The position numbers were made by a program, and so were the translations under genes. Shown here piece by piece: positions 8,242 through 17,511 of a stretch of 64,000 nt of DNA; positions within the stretch are counted from its first letter, which is position 1, and each line of letters begins with the position of its first letter. Below the pieces are notes generated by a model that saw only the letters and a program-made list of their open reading frames with translations, was not told where the DNA came from and did no database searches. The DNA is from Phycicoccus sp. Soil802 (GTDB lineage Bacteria; Actinomycetota; Actinomycetes; Actinomycetales; Dermatophilaceae). The DNA lies in contig NZ_LMSS01000003.1 of NCBI RefSeq assembly GCF_001429605.1, positions 372,001 to 436,000 on the forward strand, read 5' to 3'.

Positions 8242-9321
8242 TCAGGGCCGGACTTCGAGGACCCGGTTGAACGGCGTCTGCGCCACCGAGGCGAACCTCG
8301 AGAAGCCACTCGTCGTCACCACGTCGCGGATCCGGGCCGGTCCGGCCTGGGTGCCCAGCGCCAGCCCCACGTCCTGGGCCAGTGACGACGGCGTGCAGAG
8401 CAGGGTGGAGAAACCGTAGTAGGCGCGGCCGACCGGGTTGAGGTTGTCGCTGACGGCGTCGCCGGCCATCGGCTCGACGACCATCCAGGTGCCCTCGGGC
8501 GCGATCGCCTGGCGCACGTGCTTGGCCGCGCCCACCGGGTCGCCCATGTCGTGCAGGGCGTCGAACGTGGTCACGAGGTCGAACCCCGATCCGCTGAAGG
8601 CCGTCGCCGGGGCCACCTCGAAGGTGGCCCGGTCTGCGACGCCGGCGTCCTGCGCGCGCTGTCGGGCCGCTGCGATCGACGCCTCGTGGTAGTCGGACCC
8701 TACGAAGGTCGAGTTCGGGAAGGCCTGCGCCATGATGATCGTCGAGGCGCCGTAGCCGCAGCCGATGTCGGCCACCCTGGCGCCGCGTTCGAGCTTGTCG
8801 ACCACGCCGTCGAGCGCGGGGAGCCACTCGCCGACGAGGTGTGCGTTGTACATCGTGCGGAAGAACCGCTCGCAGCCGTCGTGGACGTCGCCGTGGTGCT
8901 CGTGCCAGCCGACCCCGGCCTGGTTGCGGGCCGCCTGCAGGATGCTGTCCGTGTCGTGCGTGGTGCCCAGCGCGATCTGGAAGAACCCGGGCAGGTATGC
9001 CGGGCTGCTGGGGTCCGTGAGCGCCGTCGCCTGCTCCGGTGGCAGGGTGTAGTGACCCGTGCTCTCGTCGTACTCGACGTAGCCACCAGCGGCCTGGGCG
9101 TTCAGCCACTCCCGCGCGTAGTGCTCGTCGGTGCTGGTCTGCTGGGCCAGCCGTGAGGCAGTGGTGGGGCCGGAGTCGGCCATCGCCTGGTAGTAGCCCA
9201 GCTTGTCGCCCAACACGACGAGCGCCGTGTTGAGGGTGGCGCCGACCTCGTCGACAGCCTTGAAGACGAAAGCCATCAGCTTGTCGACGTCGATGGCGGG
9301 AGCCTCGTGCGTGGTGGTCAT
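8242..9321 (-). CDS. SAM-dependent methyltransferase with N-terminal winged-helix domain
   Basis: A 359-residue class I methyltransferase resembling the mycobacterial Rv2258c group. The start at 9321 follows AAAGGACAGC; a longer in-frame extension lacks a ribosome site. The N-terminal part (to ~residue 110) is the dimerisation/winged-helix type seen in O-methyltransferases (LGYYQAMADSGPTTASRLAQ). Motif I is VADIGCGYGAST, followed by the acidic position in FVGSDYHEASI. It is first gene of a two-gene operon with the hydrolase-glycosyltransferase and reads away from the LAL regulator. Methyl acceptor is unknown. Confidence 0.88.
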   Translation of the reverse strand: MTTTHEAPAIDVDKLMAFVFKAVDEVGATLNTALVVLGDKLGYYQAMADSGPTTASRLAQQTSTDEHYAREWLNAQAAGGYVEYDESTGHYTLPPEQATALTDPSSPAYLPGFFQIALGTTHDTDSILQAARNQAGVGWHEHHGDVHDGCERFFRTMYNAHLVGEWLPALDGVVDKLERGARVADIGCGYGASTIIMAQAFPNSTFVGSDYHEASIAAARQRAQDAGVADRATFEVAPATAFSGSGFDLVTTFDALHDMGDPVGAAKHVRQAIAPEGTWMVVEPMAGDAVSDNLNPVGRAYYGFSTLLCTPSSLAQDVGLALGTQAGPARIRDVVTTSGFSRFASVAQTPFNRVLEVRP

Positions 9322-9472
9322 GGTGCTGTCCTTTGCAGTGGTCCGATTCTCCTTGGGCATGCGCCCTGCTCGCGCCGCGGAAGGTGTGGTGGAGACGCTA
9401 GGAGCGTGAGCAGGGTCCTCGAATCCGTTGACCCCCCTAGTCATCTCGCGGTGATCTGGTCAGACTGACGAA

Positions 9473-12199
9473 GTGCTCGTCGGGCGCGAGGTTGAGCAGC
9501 GGGTCATCGAGCAGCTGCTTGCTGGTGCCCGGGTCGGAGACAGTGGCGTGCTCGTCATCTCCGGCGATCCCGGCATCGGCAAGACCGGGCTGCTCGACCA
9601 CGCCCGTGCCCTGGCCGCGGCGATGCGGGTCCTCTCCGCTCGGGGGGTGGAGGCCGAGCGGGAGGTCACGTTCGGTGGCCTGCACCAGGTCTGCGTCCCC
9701 CTGCTGCCCCTGCTGGACGAGCTTCCCGGCCCGCAGGCCGAGGCGCTGGCCGTCGCGCTCGCCGTGCGCACCGGCCCGACCCCGGCGCGGTTCGCCGTGG
9801 GTGCGGCGGTGCTGGGGCTGCTGACGCGAGCGGCCGACGAGATGCCGCTGGCGGTCGTGATCGACGACGGCCACCTCTTCGACGAGTCGTCCGCGCAGGC
9901 GCTCGCCTTCGCGGCGAGGCGGGTGGTGAGTGACCGGATCGCCATCGTCGTGGCGATGCGACCCGTCCAGGACTCGGCCTTCGCCGGGCTGCCCACCCTG
10001 CACCTGGGGCCGCTGTCGGTGGAAGGCGCCCGCACCCTGCTCGAGAGCGCCAGGTCGGAGCACTGGACGGCCGCTCGGGTGGCCCGCTTCCACGAGGCCA
10101 CGGGTGGCAACCCCCTCGCCATCCTCGACCTCGCCGGTGAGGCCGAACGGCTCAGCGGCGCTCCGCCCCACACGCCGGTCGCACTCACGGGCGCCCTGCT
10201 CGCGGCATACTCCCGCAAGGCACTCGCGCTGTCGGCTGAGGCGGGCACCGCCCTGCTCCTCGCCGCCACCGACAACCACGACCTGGCCGCCCTGGGCCGA
10301 GCCTGCCGTGCGGCCGGGGTCGACCTGGCGGCTCTCGAGGAGGCCGAGAGTGCGGGTCTGGTGCGGCTGACCGACATCGCGGTCGAGTTCCACCACCCGC
10401 TCGTGCGGGCCGCCGTCTATGGAGAGGCCAGCGCGGCCTCGCGGAGGGAGGCCCACCGCCTCCTGGCCGCAGCGGTGGAGCACGGCGAGCTCGACCGTCG
10501 TGCCTGGCACCTGGCCGAAGCCGCTGTCGGACCGGACGACCCCGCGGCCGCACTGCTCGAGACCGCTGCCGAGGACGCCGGCCGGAGGGGAGCCAATGCC
10601 GTGGCCTCGGCACAGCTGGTCAGGTCAGCCGCGCACACTGCCGACGGCGGTCTGCGCGGCGAGCGGCTGCTGCGCGCGGGTGACCAGGCCTGGCTGGCGG
10701 GCGCCAGCGAGGAGGCTGCCAGGCTCCTGCGTCAGTCGCTCGCCCTGGCCCGGTCGCCGCTGGACCGGGCGCGCGTGCTGGGGCGGCTGGGATCCATCGA
10801 ATCCCGCTGTGGGTCGTTGGAGCAGGCCCGGGACCTGCTCTTCGCCGCGGCGGACGACGCGACTCCGCACGATCCGGACGCGGCAGCGCTCCTGCTCGCC
10901 GACGCGGTGGAGGCATGCGTCTACTTGTGCGACTCCGCCTCCGGCCTGCGCGCGGCCGAGCAGCTGGTCGACCTGACCGGCTCGTCAGCGTCGCCGTCGG
11001 CACGCCGCATCGGGCGGATGGCGGCGGGGTTCGCCCTCGTCCTCGGTGGGCGAGCCGACCGCGGCGCCGACCTCATCAGGGCAGCGATGGCCGAACCCCC
11101 CGATGACAGCGCGGGGAGCGACCAGTGGCGGTTCCGGTGGGCGCTGCTCGGCCCGATGTTCCTTCGCGAGGCCGGGGAGGTCAGGGCGACCATGGCCGAG
11201 GCAGTGCGCACCGTGCGGACCGAGGCGGCCGTGGGCATGCTGCCGTTCCTGCTCACCCTGATCTCGCGCGACCACGCGGCCTCGGACGGCTGGGCCGACG
11301 CCGAGGCCGGCTACGTCGAGGCGATCCGACTGGCGCAGGAGACGGGGCACCACACGGACCTGGCGCTCGCCAGTGGCGGCTTCGCATGGCTGCTCGCCCG
11401 CCAGGGCCGCGCCGAGGAGTCTCGACACCACGGCGGGGAGGCCGTGCGGCTCGGCACTGTGCACTCGGCCTGGTTGGCGATGGTGTGGGCGGCCTTCGGC
11501 GCAGCCGACCTCGAGGCGGCCACCGGGCGCCCCGAGGCAGCCAAGGAGTCCTACGAGGCGCTCGCCGACATGCTGTCGGACCTGGGGGTCACCGACCCGG
11601 ACCTCTCGCCGGGTCCTGAGCTGGTCGAGTGCTGCTGGCAGCTGGGCGAGCCGCTGGACGCTGTCTCGATCGCCGAGGACTACCTCGCCGCGGCACGCGC
11701 CAAGGGTCAGCCCTGGGCGCTGGCCCGAGCCCACCGGGCCCTGGGCGTGGCGCGCGGGCTGGACGAGGGGGAGGCCGAGTTCGTCGAGGCGCTGCGCCTG
11801 CACGCGCTGACTCCGGATCCGTTCGAGTCGGCGCGGACGCGGCTGGCGTACGGCTCGGTCCTGCGTCGGTCACGACGCCGCGTCCACGCCCGCCCCCCGC
11901 TGCGCGAGGCGCTGGCCACCTTCGAGCACCTGGGTGCGGTCCCCTGGGCCGACCGGGCCGCCGTCGAGCTGGAGGCGACCGGCGAGACGGCGCTGCGCCG
12001 GGGGGCCGGGGTGATCGCGGCGTTGACGCCCCAGGAGCGCCAGATCGCCACGTTGCTGGCGCAGGGTCGCACCAGCCGGGAGGCTGCCGTGGCGTTGTTC
12101 CTCAGCCCCAAGACGGTGGAGTACCACCTGCGCCACGTCTACATCAAGCTCGGGATCCACTCACGCGAAGACCTCGCCAAGGCGATGGCAGACGGTTAG
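9473..12199 (+). CDS. Large ATP-binding LuxR-family (LAL) regulator
   Basis: A 908-residue regulator starting at GTG 9473. The N-terminal AAA/STAND ATPase has Walker A GDPGIGKT (residues 31-38) and Walker [13 protein letters not shown] long TPR-like helical region follows. The C-terminal ~60 residues are a LuxR HTH ([22 protein letters not shown], then [18 protein letters not shown]). LAL proteins activate operons for natural-product or maltose-type metabolism. This one is divergent from the methyltransferase/hydrolase-GT operon across 151 bp, so control of that operon is the simplest guess. Its stop codon overlaps that of the convergent SDR gene. Confidence 0.93.
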   Translation: MLVGREVEQRVIEQLLAGARVGDSGVLVISGDPGIGKTGLLDHARALAAAMRVLSARGVEAEREVTFGGLHQVCVPLLPLLDELPGPQAEALAVALAVRTGPTPARFAVGAAVLGLLTRAADEMPLAVVIDDGHLFDESSAQALAFAARRVVSDRIAIVVAMRPVQDSAFAGLPTLHLGPLSVEGARTLLESARSEHWTAARVARFHEATGGNPLAILDLAGEAERLSGAPPHTPVALTGALLAAYSRKALALSAEAGTALLLAATDNHDLAALGRACRAAGVDLAALEEAESAGLVRLTDIAVEFHHPLVRAAVYGEASAASRREAHRLLAAAVEHGELDRRAWHLAEAAVGPDDPAAALLETAAEDAGRRGANAVASAQLVRSAAHTADGGLRGERLLRAGDQAWLAGASEEAARLLRQSLALARSPLDRARVLGRLGSIESRCGSLEQARDLLFAAADDATPHDPDAAALLLADAVEACVYLCDSASGLRAAEQLVDLTGSSASPSARRIGRMAAGFALVLGGRADRGADLIRAAMAEPPDDSAGSDQWRFRWALLGPMFLREAGEVRATMAEAVRTVRTEAAVGMLPFLLTLISRDHAASDGWADAEAGYVEAIRLAQETGHHTDLALASGGFAWLLARQGRAEESRHHGGEAVRLGTVHSAWLAMVWAAFGAADLEAATGRPEAAKESYEALADMLSDLGVTDPDLSPGPELVECCWQLGEPLDAVSIAEDYLAAARAKGQPWALARAHRALGVARGLDEGEAEFVEALRLHALTPDPFESARTRLAYGSVLRRSRRRVHARPPLREALATFEHLGAVPWADRAAVELEATGETALRRGAGVIAALTPQERQIATLLAQGRTSREAAVALFLSPKTVEYHLRHVYIKLGIHSREDLAKAMADG

Positions 12200-12960
12200 C
12201 GCGGGGGCATCCGCAGGGCGCCGTCGAGCCGGATGACCTCGCCGTTGAGCATCGCGTTGTCGACGACGTGGCGCACCAGGTTGGCGTACTCGTCGGGGCT
12301 GCCGAGCCTGGACGGGTGCGGCACCTGGGCCTCGAGGACGGCCTTGACGTCGCCCGGGAGCCCGCTGAGCATCGGCGTCTCGAACGTCCCCGGAGCGATC
12401 GTCATGACGCGAATTCCCTTGTCCGCCAAGTCGCGAGCCGCGCTGAGAGTGAGGCCGACGACGCCACCCTTGCTCGCGGCATACGCGGCCTGGCCGATCT
12501 GGCCGTCGTAGGCGGCGATGGACGCGGTCATGACGACGACACCGCGGTCCCCGTCGAGGGGCTCGTTGTCGAGCATCGCGGCCGCGGCGAGCCGCAGGAC
12601 GTTGAACGTGCCGATCAGGTTGATCGTGACGACGTTGGTGAAGTCCTCGAGCGGCAGGGGTCCGCGCTTGCCGACGACCCGACCGGGGGTGCCGATCCCG
12701 GCGCAGTTGACCACGATCCGCAACGTGCCGAGCTCCCTGGCGACGTCGATCGCCGCCTGCACCTGCGCCTCGTCGCGGACGTCCGTGGCCACGAACCGCG
12801 CGCGCTCGCCGAGCTCCGCGGCCAGCGCCTCGCCCGGGGAGGAGGGGAGGTCGAGGATCACGACGGCCGCACCGTCGGCGTGCAGCCGACGGACCGTGGC
12901 CCCGCCGAGGCCGCTGGCTCCGCCGGTGACGAGCGCGACGGTGGAATCGTTGATCTGCAA
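12196..12960 (-). CDS. SDR-family 3-hydroxyacyl-CoA dehydrogenase-like oxidoreductase
   Basis: A 254-residue short-chain dehydrogenase beginning with TTG at 12960. The NAD-binding motif is [10 protein letters not shown] and the acidic residue after strand 2 (ILDLP) favours NAD(H). NCAG, the catalytic serine in [11 protein letters not shown] and the YAASK Tyr/Lys pair are all present. The sequence resembles type-10 hydroxyacyl-CoA dehydrogenases. It starts 6 bp after the acyl-CoA dehydrogenase gene, so the pair probably performs two steps of a fatty-acid or branched-chain acyl-CoA degradation. Its last codon shares bases with the LAL stop on the other strand. Confidence 0.9.
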   Translation of the reverse strand: MQINDSTVALVTGGASGLGGATVRRLHADGAAVVILDLPSSPGEALAAELGERARFVATDVRDEAQVQAAIDVARELGTLRIVVNCAGIGTPGRVVGKRGPLPLEDFTNVVTINLIGTFNVLRLAAAAMLDNEPLDGDRGVVVMTASIAAYDGQIGQAAYAASKGGVVGLTLSAARDLADKGIRVMTIAPGTFETPMLSGLPGDVKAVLEAQVPHPSRLGSPDEYANLVRHVVDNAMLNGEVIRLDGALRMPPR

Positions 12961-12966
12961 GGTTTC

Positions 12967-14160
12967 TCAGCCTCTCTTGGACAAGCTCGACGAGTTCTTC
13001 AGGAGCTGGCGGCTGATGACGAGCCGCTGGATCTGGTTCGTGCCCTCGAAGATCTGGGTGACCTTGGCCTCACGCATGTAGCGCTCGAGGGGGAAGTCCT
13101 GGGTGTAGCCGGCGCCGCCGAGCACCTGTACGGCATCGGTGGTCACGCGCATGGCATTGTCGGTGCAGACCAGCTTGGCCACGGCCGCCTCCTTGGTGAA
13201 GGGGCGCCCGGCGTCGTGCAGCCGAGCGGCGTGCAGGTAGGACGCCCGGGCGCTCGTGACGGCTGCTTCCATGTCGGCGAGGAGGAAGGCCAGCCCCTGG
13301 TTGTCGCCGATGGGGCGCCCGAACTGCTCGCGCTCCTTGGCATAGGCCACCGCACGGTCGAGGGCAGCCTGCGCCAATCCCGTTGCGGCAGCGGCGATTC
13401 CGAGGCGACCGGAGTCGAGGGCTGACAGTGCGATGGCCATGCCCTGGCCCGGCGTGCCGACCAGCCGGTCGGCCGGGACCTGGACGCCCTCGAAGTGCAC
13501 CTCGCTCACGGTGTCGCAGTGCAGCCCCATCTTCTTCTCGGGGGCGCCGAATGCGAGACCCTCGGCGTCACCCGGCACGACGATGCACGACAGCCCGCGG
13601 CCGCCGTCGTCGGACGTGCGCACGAAGGCGGTGTAGAAGTCGGCGTGGCCGGCGTGGCTGATCCAGGCCTTCGTGCCCTTGAGCGTGTATGCCGTGGGGT
13701 CGGCTTCGTCGTCGGCGGTCGCCCGGGCGCTCATCGACGCGACGTCGGAGCCGGAGTTGCGCTCGGACAGGCAGTAGGCGCCGAGCTGGTCGCCGGACAG
13801 CATGGCGGGGAGCAGGGCCTCCTGCTGGGCCCGCGAGCCGAACTCGGCGACGGGGTAGCAGGTCAGGGAGTGGACCGAGACGCCGACGGCGACCGACATC
13901 CAGACCGAGGCGATCTCCTCGACGACCTGGAGGTAGACCTCGTAGGGCTGGCCGCCGCCACCGAAGTCCTCGGGGTAGGGGAGCGACAGCAGTCCGGCCC
14001 GGCCCAGCACGCGGAAGGCGTCTCGCGGGAGCTCCGGCGTGGTGGCGGCCCGGCGCTCCGCCTCGTCGACCTGCGGGAGCAGCTCCTTCTGGCAGATCTC
14101 GCGCGTGAGGTCGATGAGGTCCTGGCCCTCCTCGGTGGGCATCAGACGGGTCGCAGGCAT
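12967..14160 (-). CDS. Acyl-CoA dehydrogenase
   Basis: A 397-residue FAD-dependent acyl-CoA dehydrogenase. The family signatures are AYCLSERNSGSDVASM, KGTKAWISHAGHADFY and, near the C-terminus, QVLGGAGYTQDFPLERYMREAKVTQIFEGTNQIQRLVISR, which carries the glutamate base region. The ATG at 14160 is preferred over an upstream in-frame extension because it gives the usual N-terminus and lies just downstream of a palindromic operator-like site. It forms an operon with the SDR gene 6 bp downstream. Electrons would pass to ETF. Chain-length specificity cannot be read from sequence. Confidence 0.93.
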   Translation of the reverse strand: MPATRLMPTEEGQDLIDLTREICQKELLPQVDEAERRAATTPELPRDAFRVLGRAGLLSLPYPEDFGGGGQPYEVYLQVVEEIASVWMSVAVGVSVHSLTCYPVAEFGSRAQQEALLPAMLSGDQLGAYCLSERNSGSDVASMSARATADDEADPTAYTLKGTKAWISHAGHADFYTAFVRTSDDGGRGLSCIVVPGDAEGLAFGAPEKKMGLHCDTVSEVHFEGVQVPADRLVGTPGQGMAIALSALDSGRLGIAAAATGLAQAALDRAVAYAKEREQFGRPIGDNQGLAFLLADMEAAVTSARASYLHAARLHDAGRPFTKEAAVAKLVCTDNAMRVTTDAVQVLGGAGYTQDFPLERYMREAKVTQIFEGTNQIQRLVISRQLLKNSSSLSKRG

Positions 14161-14172
14161 GGCCTGATGGTA

Positions 14173-14192
14173 GTAGTAGGACGTCCTAGTAC
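14173..14192. promoter_or_regulatory. Palindromic operator candidate before the acyl-CoA dehydrogenase operon
   Basis: TAGGACGTCCTA (14177-14188) is a perfect 12-bp palindrome. With flanking GTA/TAC it extends to 20 bp with one mismatched pair. It sits 13 bp upstream of the ATG at 14160, the typical place for a TetR- or GntR-type repressor of a fatty-acid operon. No regulator gene is adjacent. Confidence 0.6.
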
Positions 14193-14206
14193 CTGAATCG
14201 CGCAGG

Positions 14207-15055
14207 TCAGGCGGGGTCGACGGGGGTGAGCTCGGGGCGCTTGGCCTGCACGGTGTCACCGGACGACTCGCCCCTGAGCCGGCGCTGCACCCAGGGGGCG
14301 AGGTGGGTCCTGGCCCACTCGGCGTTCGCGGCGGCCGACTCGCGCCGGGCCTGCGGAGGTTGTGGCGGCAGAGGCGTCGACCAGTCGGCCCGGTCGGTGT
14401 CGTGGCCGAGCGCCGAGAGCGCGTTGAGGGCGACCCGTCGGTGGCCCTCGGTCGTCATGTGGATCCGGTCGTCGGCCCACAGCCGGAAGTCCTGCAACGC
14501 CGTCATGCCCCACTGGTTGATGACGTAGGCGCCGTGCTGCTGGGCGATGCTGAAGATGTTGGCCGAGTGGATCGCGTGCCGACCCCGCAGGTGCCTGAGC
14601 AGCGGCGCCCCGACCGGGTCGGTCGGCGTCGCGAGGAGCACGTCGGCACCCGCCTCGCGCAACCGCACGACGGCTGCCTCGAGCCGGGCCGCGATGGCGT
14701 CGAGGTCGGCCTTGGGCCGCAGGATGTCGTTGCCCCCGCCGACCATCGAGACGAGGTCGGGGCCGAGCGCGATCGCCGCGTCGAGCTGCGGACCGATCAC
14801 GTCGGCGAGCAGGCGGCCACGCACGGCCAGGTTGGCGTAGGCGACCTCGCCGCCCTCCCGGTGCGCGATGGCGGCGAGGTGCATGGCGAGCCGGTCGGCC
14901 CACCCGACGTAGGCGTTGTCGCGCTCCGGGTCGGCGTCGGACATGCCCTCGGTGAAGGAGTCGCCGATCGCGACGTAGCGGTGCCAGACCTTGCCGCGCT
15001 CGGGCAGGTGGGTCTGGTTGTCGTCCGTGGTCACGGGCTCGGGTGCGTCGGTCAC
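14207..15055 (-). CDS. SGNH/GDSL-family hydrolase
   Basis: A 282-residue esterase-like SGNH hydrolase. Block I is [14 protein letters not shown] with the nucleophilic serine. Block III is MVGGGNDI. The C-terminal Asp/His block is [14 protein letters not shown]. The GTG at 15055 overlaps the ung stop (GTGA), so it is co-translated with uracil-DNA glycosylase. No signal peptide is visible, so it is probably cytoplasmic. Substrate unknown; the co-transcription with ung has no obvious functional logic. Confidence 0.9.
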   Translation of the reverse strand: MTDAPEPVTTDDNQTHLPERGKVWHRYVAIGDSFTEGMSDADPERDNAYVGWADRLAMHLAAIAHREGGEVAYANLAVRGRLLADVIGPQLDAAIALGPDLVSMVGGGNDILRPKADLDAIAARLEAAVVRLREAGADVLLATPTDPVGAPLLRHLRGRHAIHSANIFSIAQQHGAYVINQWGMTALQDFRLWADDRIHMTTEGHRRVALNALSALGHDTDRADWSTPLPPQPPQARRESAAANAEWARTHLAPWVQRRLRGESSGDTVQAKRPELTPVDPA

Positions 15056-15729
15056 GGCAGGCTCCAGTCGATCGGTGCGGCGCCCTGCTGGGCGAGGAGT
15101 TCGTTGGCACGGCTGAACGGCTTGCTCCCGAAGAAGCCCGAGTGCGCCGACAGGGGCGAGGGGTGGGCGCTCTCGATGGCCGGTATGCCGGGCAGGTGCG
15201 GCACGAGGTTCCTGGCGTCCCTGCCCCACAGGATCGCGACGAGTGGTCCGCCGCGTTCGACGAGGGCCGCGATCGCGGCCGCCGTCACCGACTCCCAGCC
15301 CTTGCCGCGATGGCTCGCCGGCTTGCCCGGGGCGACGGTGAGCACCCGGTTGAGCAGCAGCACCCCCTGGTCGGCCCACGGCGACAGGTCGCCGGATGCC
15401 GGCCGGGGGAGCCCGAGGTCGCTCTCCAGCTCGGTGTAGATGTTGACCAGCGAGCGGGGGACCGGCCGCACGTCGGGCGCGACGGAGAAGGACAGCCCGA
15501 CCGCGTGGCCCGGCGTCGGGTAGGGGTCCTGCCCGACGATCAGCACCCGCACGTCGTCGAGGGGGCGCTCGAACGCGCGCAGCACGTGCTTGCCCGCGGG
15601 CAGGTAGCCCCGTCCGGCGGCGACCTCCGCGCGCAGGAACTCACCGAGCCCCGCGACGGTGTCGGCCACGGGTGCCAGGGCGGCCGCCCACGAGGGGTGG
15701 ACGAGCTCGGTCAGGGCGGCGGGCGGCAT
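15052..15729 (-). CDS. ung: Uracil-DNA glycosylase (family 1)
   Basis: Excises uracil from DNA as the first step of base-excision repair. The 225-residue length is normal. The water-activating motif GQDPYP (residues 66-71, catalytic Asp68), the uracil-binding region [11 protein letters not shown] and the minor-groove/His loop [13 protein letters not shown] are all intact. The ATG at 15729 overlaps one of the dispersed CGGCATAC octamers. Confidence 0.97.
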   Translation of the reverse strand: MPPAALTELVHPSWAAALAPVADTVAGLGEFLRAEVAAGRGYLPAGKHVLRAFERPLDDVRVLIVGQDPYPTPGHAVGLSFSVAPDVRPVPRSLVNIYTELESDLGLPRPASGDLSPWADQGVLLLNRVLTVAPGKPASHRGKGWESVTAAAIAALVERGGPLVAILWGRDARNLVPHLPGIPAIESAHPSPLSAHSGFFGSKPFSRANELLAQQGAAPIDWSLP

Positions 15730-15773
15730 ACCCAGAAACTAGCCCGGCTCCCGCGCGCAGGCTCAGGTGGGCG

Positions 15774-16133
15774 TCAGCGGAAGATCGCGGCCAGGTCGTC
15801 GAGCCGCGCGGGCACCAGCTGGAACCACGCCCACGTCCCACGGCGCTCACGGGTCAGGAGGCCCGCCTCGGTCAGCACCTTGAGGTGGTGGCTCACGGTC
15901 GGTTGGCTGAGACCCACGGCGGGCGTGAGGTCGCAGACGCAGGCCTCGTGTCCCTTGGACGACCGGATCAGGGACAGCAGCTGGAGCCGCACCGGGTCAG
16001 CCACCGCCTTGAGCAGCTGGGCGGTCGCCTCGGCCTGCTCTCGACCCATCGCGTCGTCGGTCGTCAGCGTGCCACAGCAGGCGTCGCCGTCGGCCGCCGT
16101 CGTGTCGCGCAGGGTGGCGATCAGCTGGGGCAC
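15774..16133 (-). CDS. arsR: ArsR-family metalloid-responsive repressor
   Basis: A 119-residue winged-helix repressor. GTG 16133 is chosen because AGGAGG lies 4 bp upstream. The recognition helix is LSQPTVSHHLKVLTEAGLL. Candidate As(III) ligands are the pair Cys19-Cys20 near the N-terminus and Cys65/Cys67 in EACVCDL. The CC pair plus a distal Cys recalls the Corynebacterium CgArsR site (Cys15/Cys16/Cys55) more than the E. coli CxCxxC-only site. It is divergent from the Cys-rich peptide/aquaporin/arsC operon, and repeated dyads lie between them. Confidence 0.93.
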   Translation of the reverse strand: MPQLIATLRDTTAADGDACCGTLTTDDAMGREQAEATAQLLKAVADPVRLQLLSLIRSSKGHEACVCDLTPAVGLSQPTVSHHLKVLTEAGLLTRERRGTWAWFQLVPARLDDLAAIFR

Positions 16134-16172
16134 GGGTCCTCCTGGGTCGCGGTGGGCAGGCCCGCACTCGAT

Positions 16173-16227
16173 ATTGACAAACATCGATGCAGGCGTTTCA
16201 CTTCCTGCATTGACCATAGTCGATGCA
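16173..16227. promoter_or_regulatory. ArsR operator candidates, two imperfect direct repeats
   Basis: ATTGACAAACATCGATGCA (16173-16191) and ATTGACCATAGTCGATGCA (16209-16227) agree at most positions, with starts 36 bp apart. Each contains a dyad of the form YATTGA-N6-TCGATG. The TTGACA/TTGACC hexamers could serve as -35 elements for the rightward operon. The position, between arsR and its divergent target operon, fits repression that is relieved by As(III). Confidence 0.7.
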
Positions 16228-16261
16228 ACCGTCGACGCACCATTCGATGGAGGAGCGAGTC

Positions 16262-16306
16262 ATGGCTGACACCACCTGCTGCGGCGGCTGCGGCTGCGAG
16301 TGCTGA
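16262..16306 (+). CDS. 14-residue Cys-rich peptide of the arsenic operon
   Basis: ATG 16262 to TGA 16306 encodes MADTTCCGGCGCEC: five cysteines in 14 residues, arranged CC-x2-C-x-C-x-C. A strong GGAGGAG ribosome site lies 6 bp upstream, better than that of the following aquaporin gene. Its end overlaps the aquaporin GTG by 7 bp, so ribosomes finishing it can re-start on the channel gene. It could be a metallothionein-like As(III) or metal binder, or a leader peptide whose Cys codons sense thiol supply. I know of no described family. That it is a real translated ORF is inferred from the ribosome site, the coupling and the composition. Confidence 0.7.
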   Translation: MADTTCCGGCGCEC

Positions 16307-16989
16307 CCACTCGGCTGCGGGTCAGGCTGGCGGCCGAGTCGCTCGGCGCCGCAGGCCTGCTCGCGGCTGTCGTCGGCTCCGGCGTGATGGCCCAACGGCT
16401 GACCGACGACGTCGCCCTCCAGCTCCTAGTCAACGCGGCGGCCACGGCAACCGTCCTCGGCGTGCTGGTCTCCAGCCTCGCGCCCCTCAGCGGCGCGCAC
16501 CTCAACCCCGCCGCCACGCTCGCCGAGGCAGTCCGCGGCCGGCACGCCTGGCGCGAGGTCGCCCCCTACGTCGTCGCCCAGGTGGTCGGCGCCGTGGTCG
16601 GCACCGCACTGGCCAACCTCATGTTCGGGCTGCCCGCGCTGCACCTGTCCCACCACGAGCGCGCCGGCGCCGGCCTGTGGCTCGGCGAGGTCGTGGCGAC
16701 GGCGGGACTCGTGCTCACCATCGGGCTCCTGCGCGACGGTGGCCGGGCCGCCCTCGTCGTCCCCGCCTGGATCTTCGGCGCCTACTTCCTGACCTCCTCG
16801 ACGTCGTTCGCGAACCCCGCGGTCACCGTGGCCCGCGCCTTCTCCGACACCTTCGCGGGCATCGCCCCCGCCAGCGTCCCGGCCTTCGTCGTCGCCCAGC
16901 TGGTCGGCGCCGCCGCGGCCATCGGCCTCCTCCGTATCCTCGAGGTCCCCACTCCTGAAAGCACCGCAACCCGAGAGAGCGCCGCATGA
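16300..16989 (+). CDS. Aquaglyceroporin (AqpS-like arsenite channel)
   Basis: A 229-residue major intrinsic protein with six hydrophobic segments and both half-helix NPA motifs, HLNPAAT (Asn69) and FANPAVT (Asn172). GTG 16300 has little Shine-Dalgarno of its own and overlaps the upstream Cys-rich ORF. The downstream arsC overlaps by 4 bp. In Sinorhizobium the arsR-aqpS-arsC arrangement lets As(III), made from arsenate by ArsC, leave the cell down its gradient. The same role is inferred here because no ArsB/Acr3 pump is present. Confidence 0.92.
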   Translation: MLTTRLRVRLAAESLGAAGLLAAVVGSGVMAQRLTDDVALQLLVNAAATATVLGVLVSSLAPLSGAHLNPAATLAEAVRGRHAWREVAPYVVAQVVGAVVGTALANLMFGLPALHLSHHERAGAGLWLGEVVATAGLVLTIGLLRDGGRAALVVPAWIFGAYFLTSSTSFANPAVTVARAFSDTFAGIAPASVPAFVVAQLVGAAAAIGLLRILEVPTPESTATRESAA

Positions 16990-17408
16990 GTGACAAGCCG
17001 TCCGTCCTGTTCGTCTGTGTCCACAACGCCGGGCGCTCGCAGATGGCCGCGGCATACCTCGCTCACCTCGGGGGTGGCGCCGTCGAGGTGCGGTCCGCCG
17101 GGAGCGAGCCGGCCGACGAGGTCAACCCCGCTGCCGTCGCCGCGATGGCCGAGGAGGGCATCGACATCGCCGCCGAGACCCCGAAGGTGCTCACCGTCGA
17201 GGCCGTGGAGGCCTCCGACGTGGTCGTCACGATGGGGTGCGGCGACACCTGCCCCTACTTCCCGGGCAAGCGCTACGAGGACTGGGTGCTCGACGACCCG
17301 GCCGGCCAAGGGGTCGAGGCGGTGCGCCCGATCCGGGACGAGATCCGCGGCCGCGTCGAGGCGCTCCTGCACGAGCTCGGCATCGAACCCGCCACCGGCG
17401 GGTCCTGA
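16986..17408 (+). CDS. arsC: Arsenate reductase, low-molecular-weight phosphatase type
   Basis: A 140-residue reductase converting arsenate to arsenite. The P-loop C-x5-R is CVHNAGRS (Cys11, Arg17). Cys residues in MGCGDTCPYFPGKR and the segment WVLDDPAGQGVEAVRPIRDEI follow. It matches the actinobacterial mycothiol/thioredoxin-linked group better than the glutaredoxin-type E. coli enzyme. The ATGA overlap with the aquaporin couples production of As(III) to its export channel. A GC-rich hairpin closes the operon at 17431. Confidence 0.94.
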   Translation: MSDKPSVLFVCVHNAGRSQMAAAYLAHLGGGAVEVRSAGSEPADEVNPAAVAAMAEEGIDIAAETPKVLTVEAVEASDVVVTMGCGDTCPYFPGKRYEDWVLDDPAGQGVEAVRPIRDEIRGRVEALLHELGIEPATGGS

Positions 17409-17430
17409 AGGCACCGGGCCAGGACGCTGT

Positions 17431-17458
17431 GCACTGCCCCACGGGGGTGGGGCAGTGC
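17431..17458 (+). terminator. Stem-loop terminator of the arsenic operon
   Basis: A perfect 12-bp stem (GCACTGCCCCAC / GTGGGGCAGTGC) with a GGGG loop, 22 bp after arsC. No T-run. Confidence 0.7.
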
Positions 17459-17511
17459 CTGGCCTCGCGGGCCCGTGCGGCCGACCTCGCCGAAGGCCGT
17501 AGCCTCGAGCC

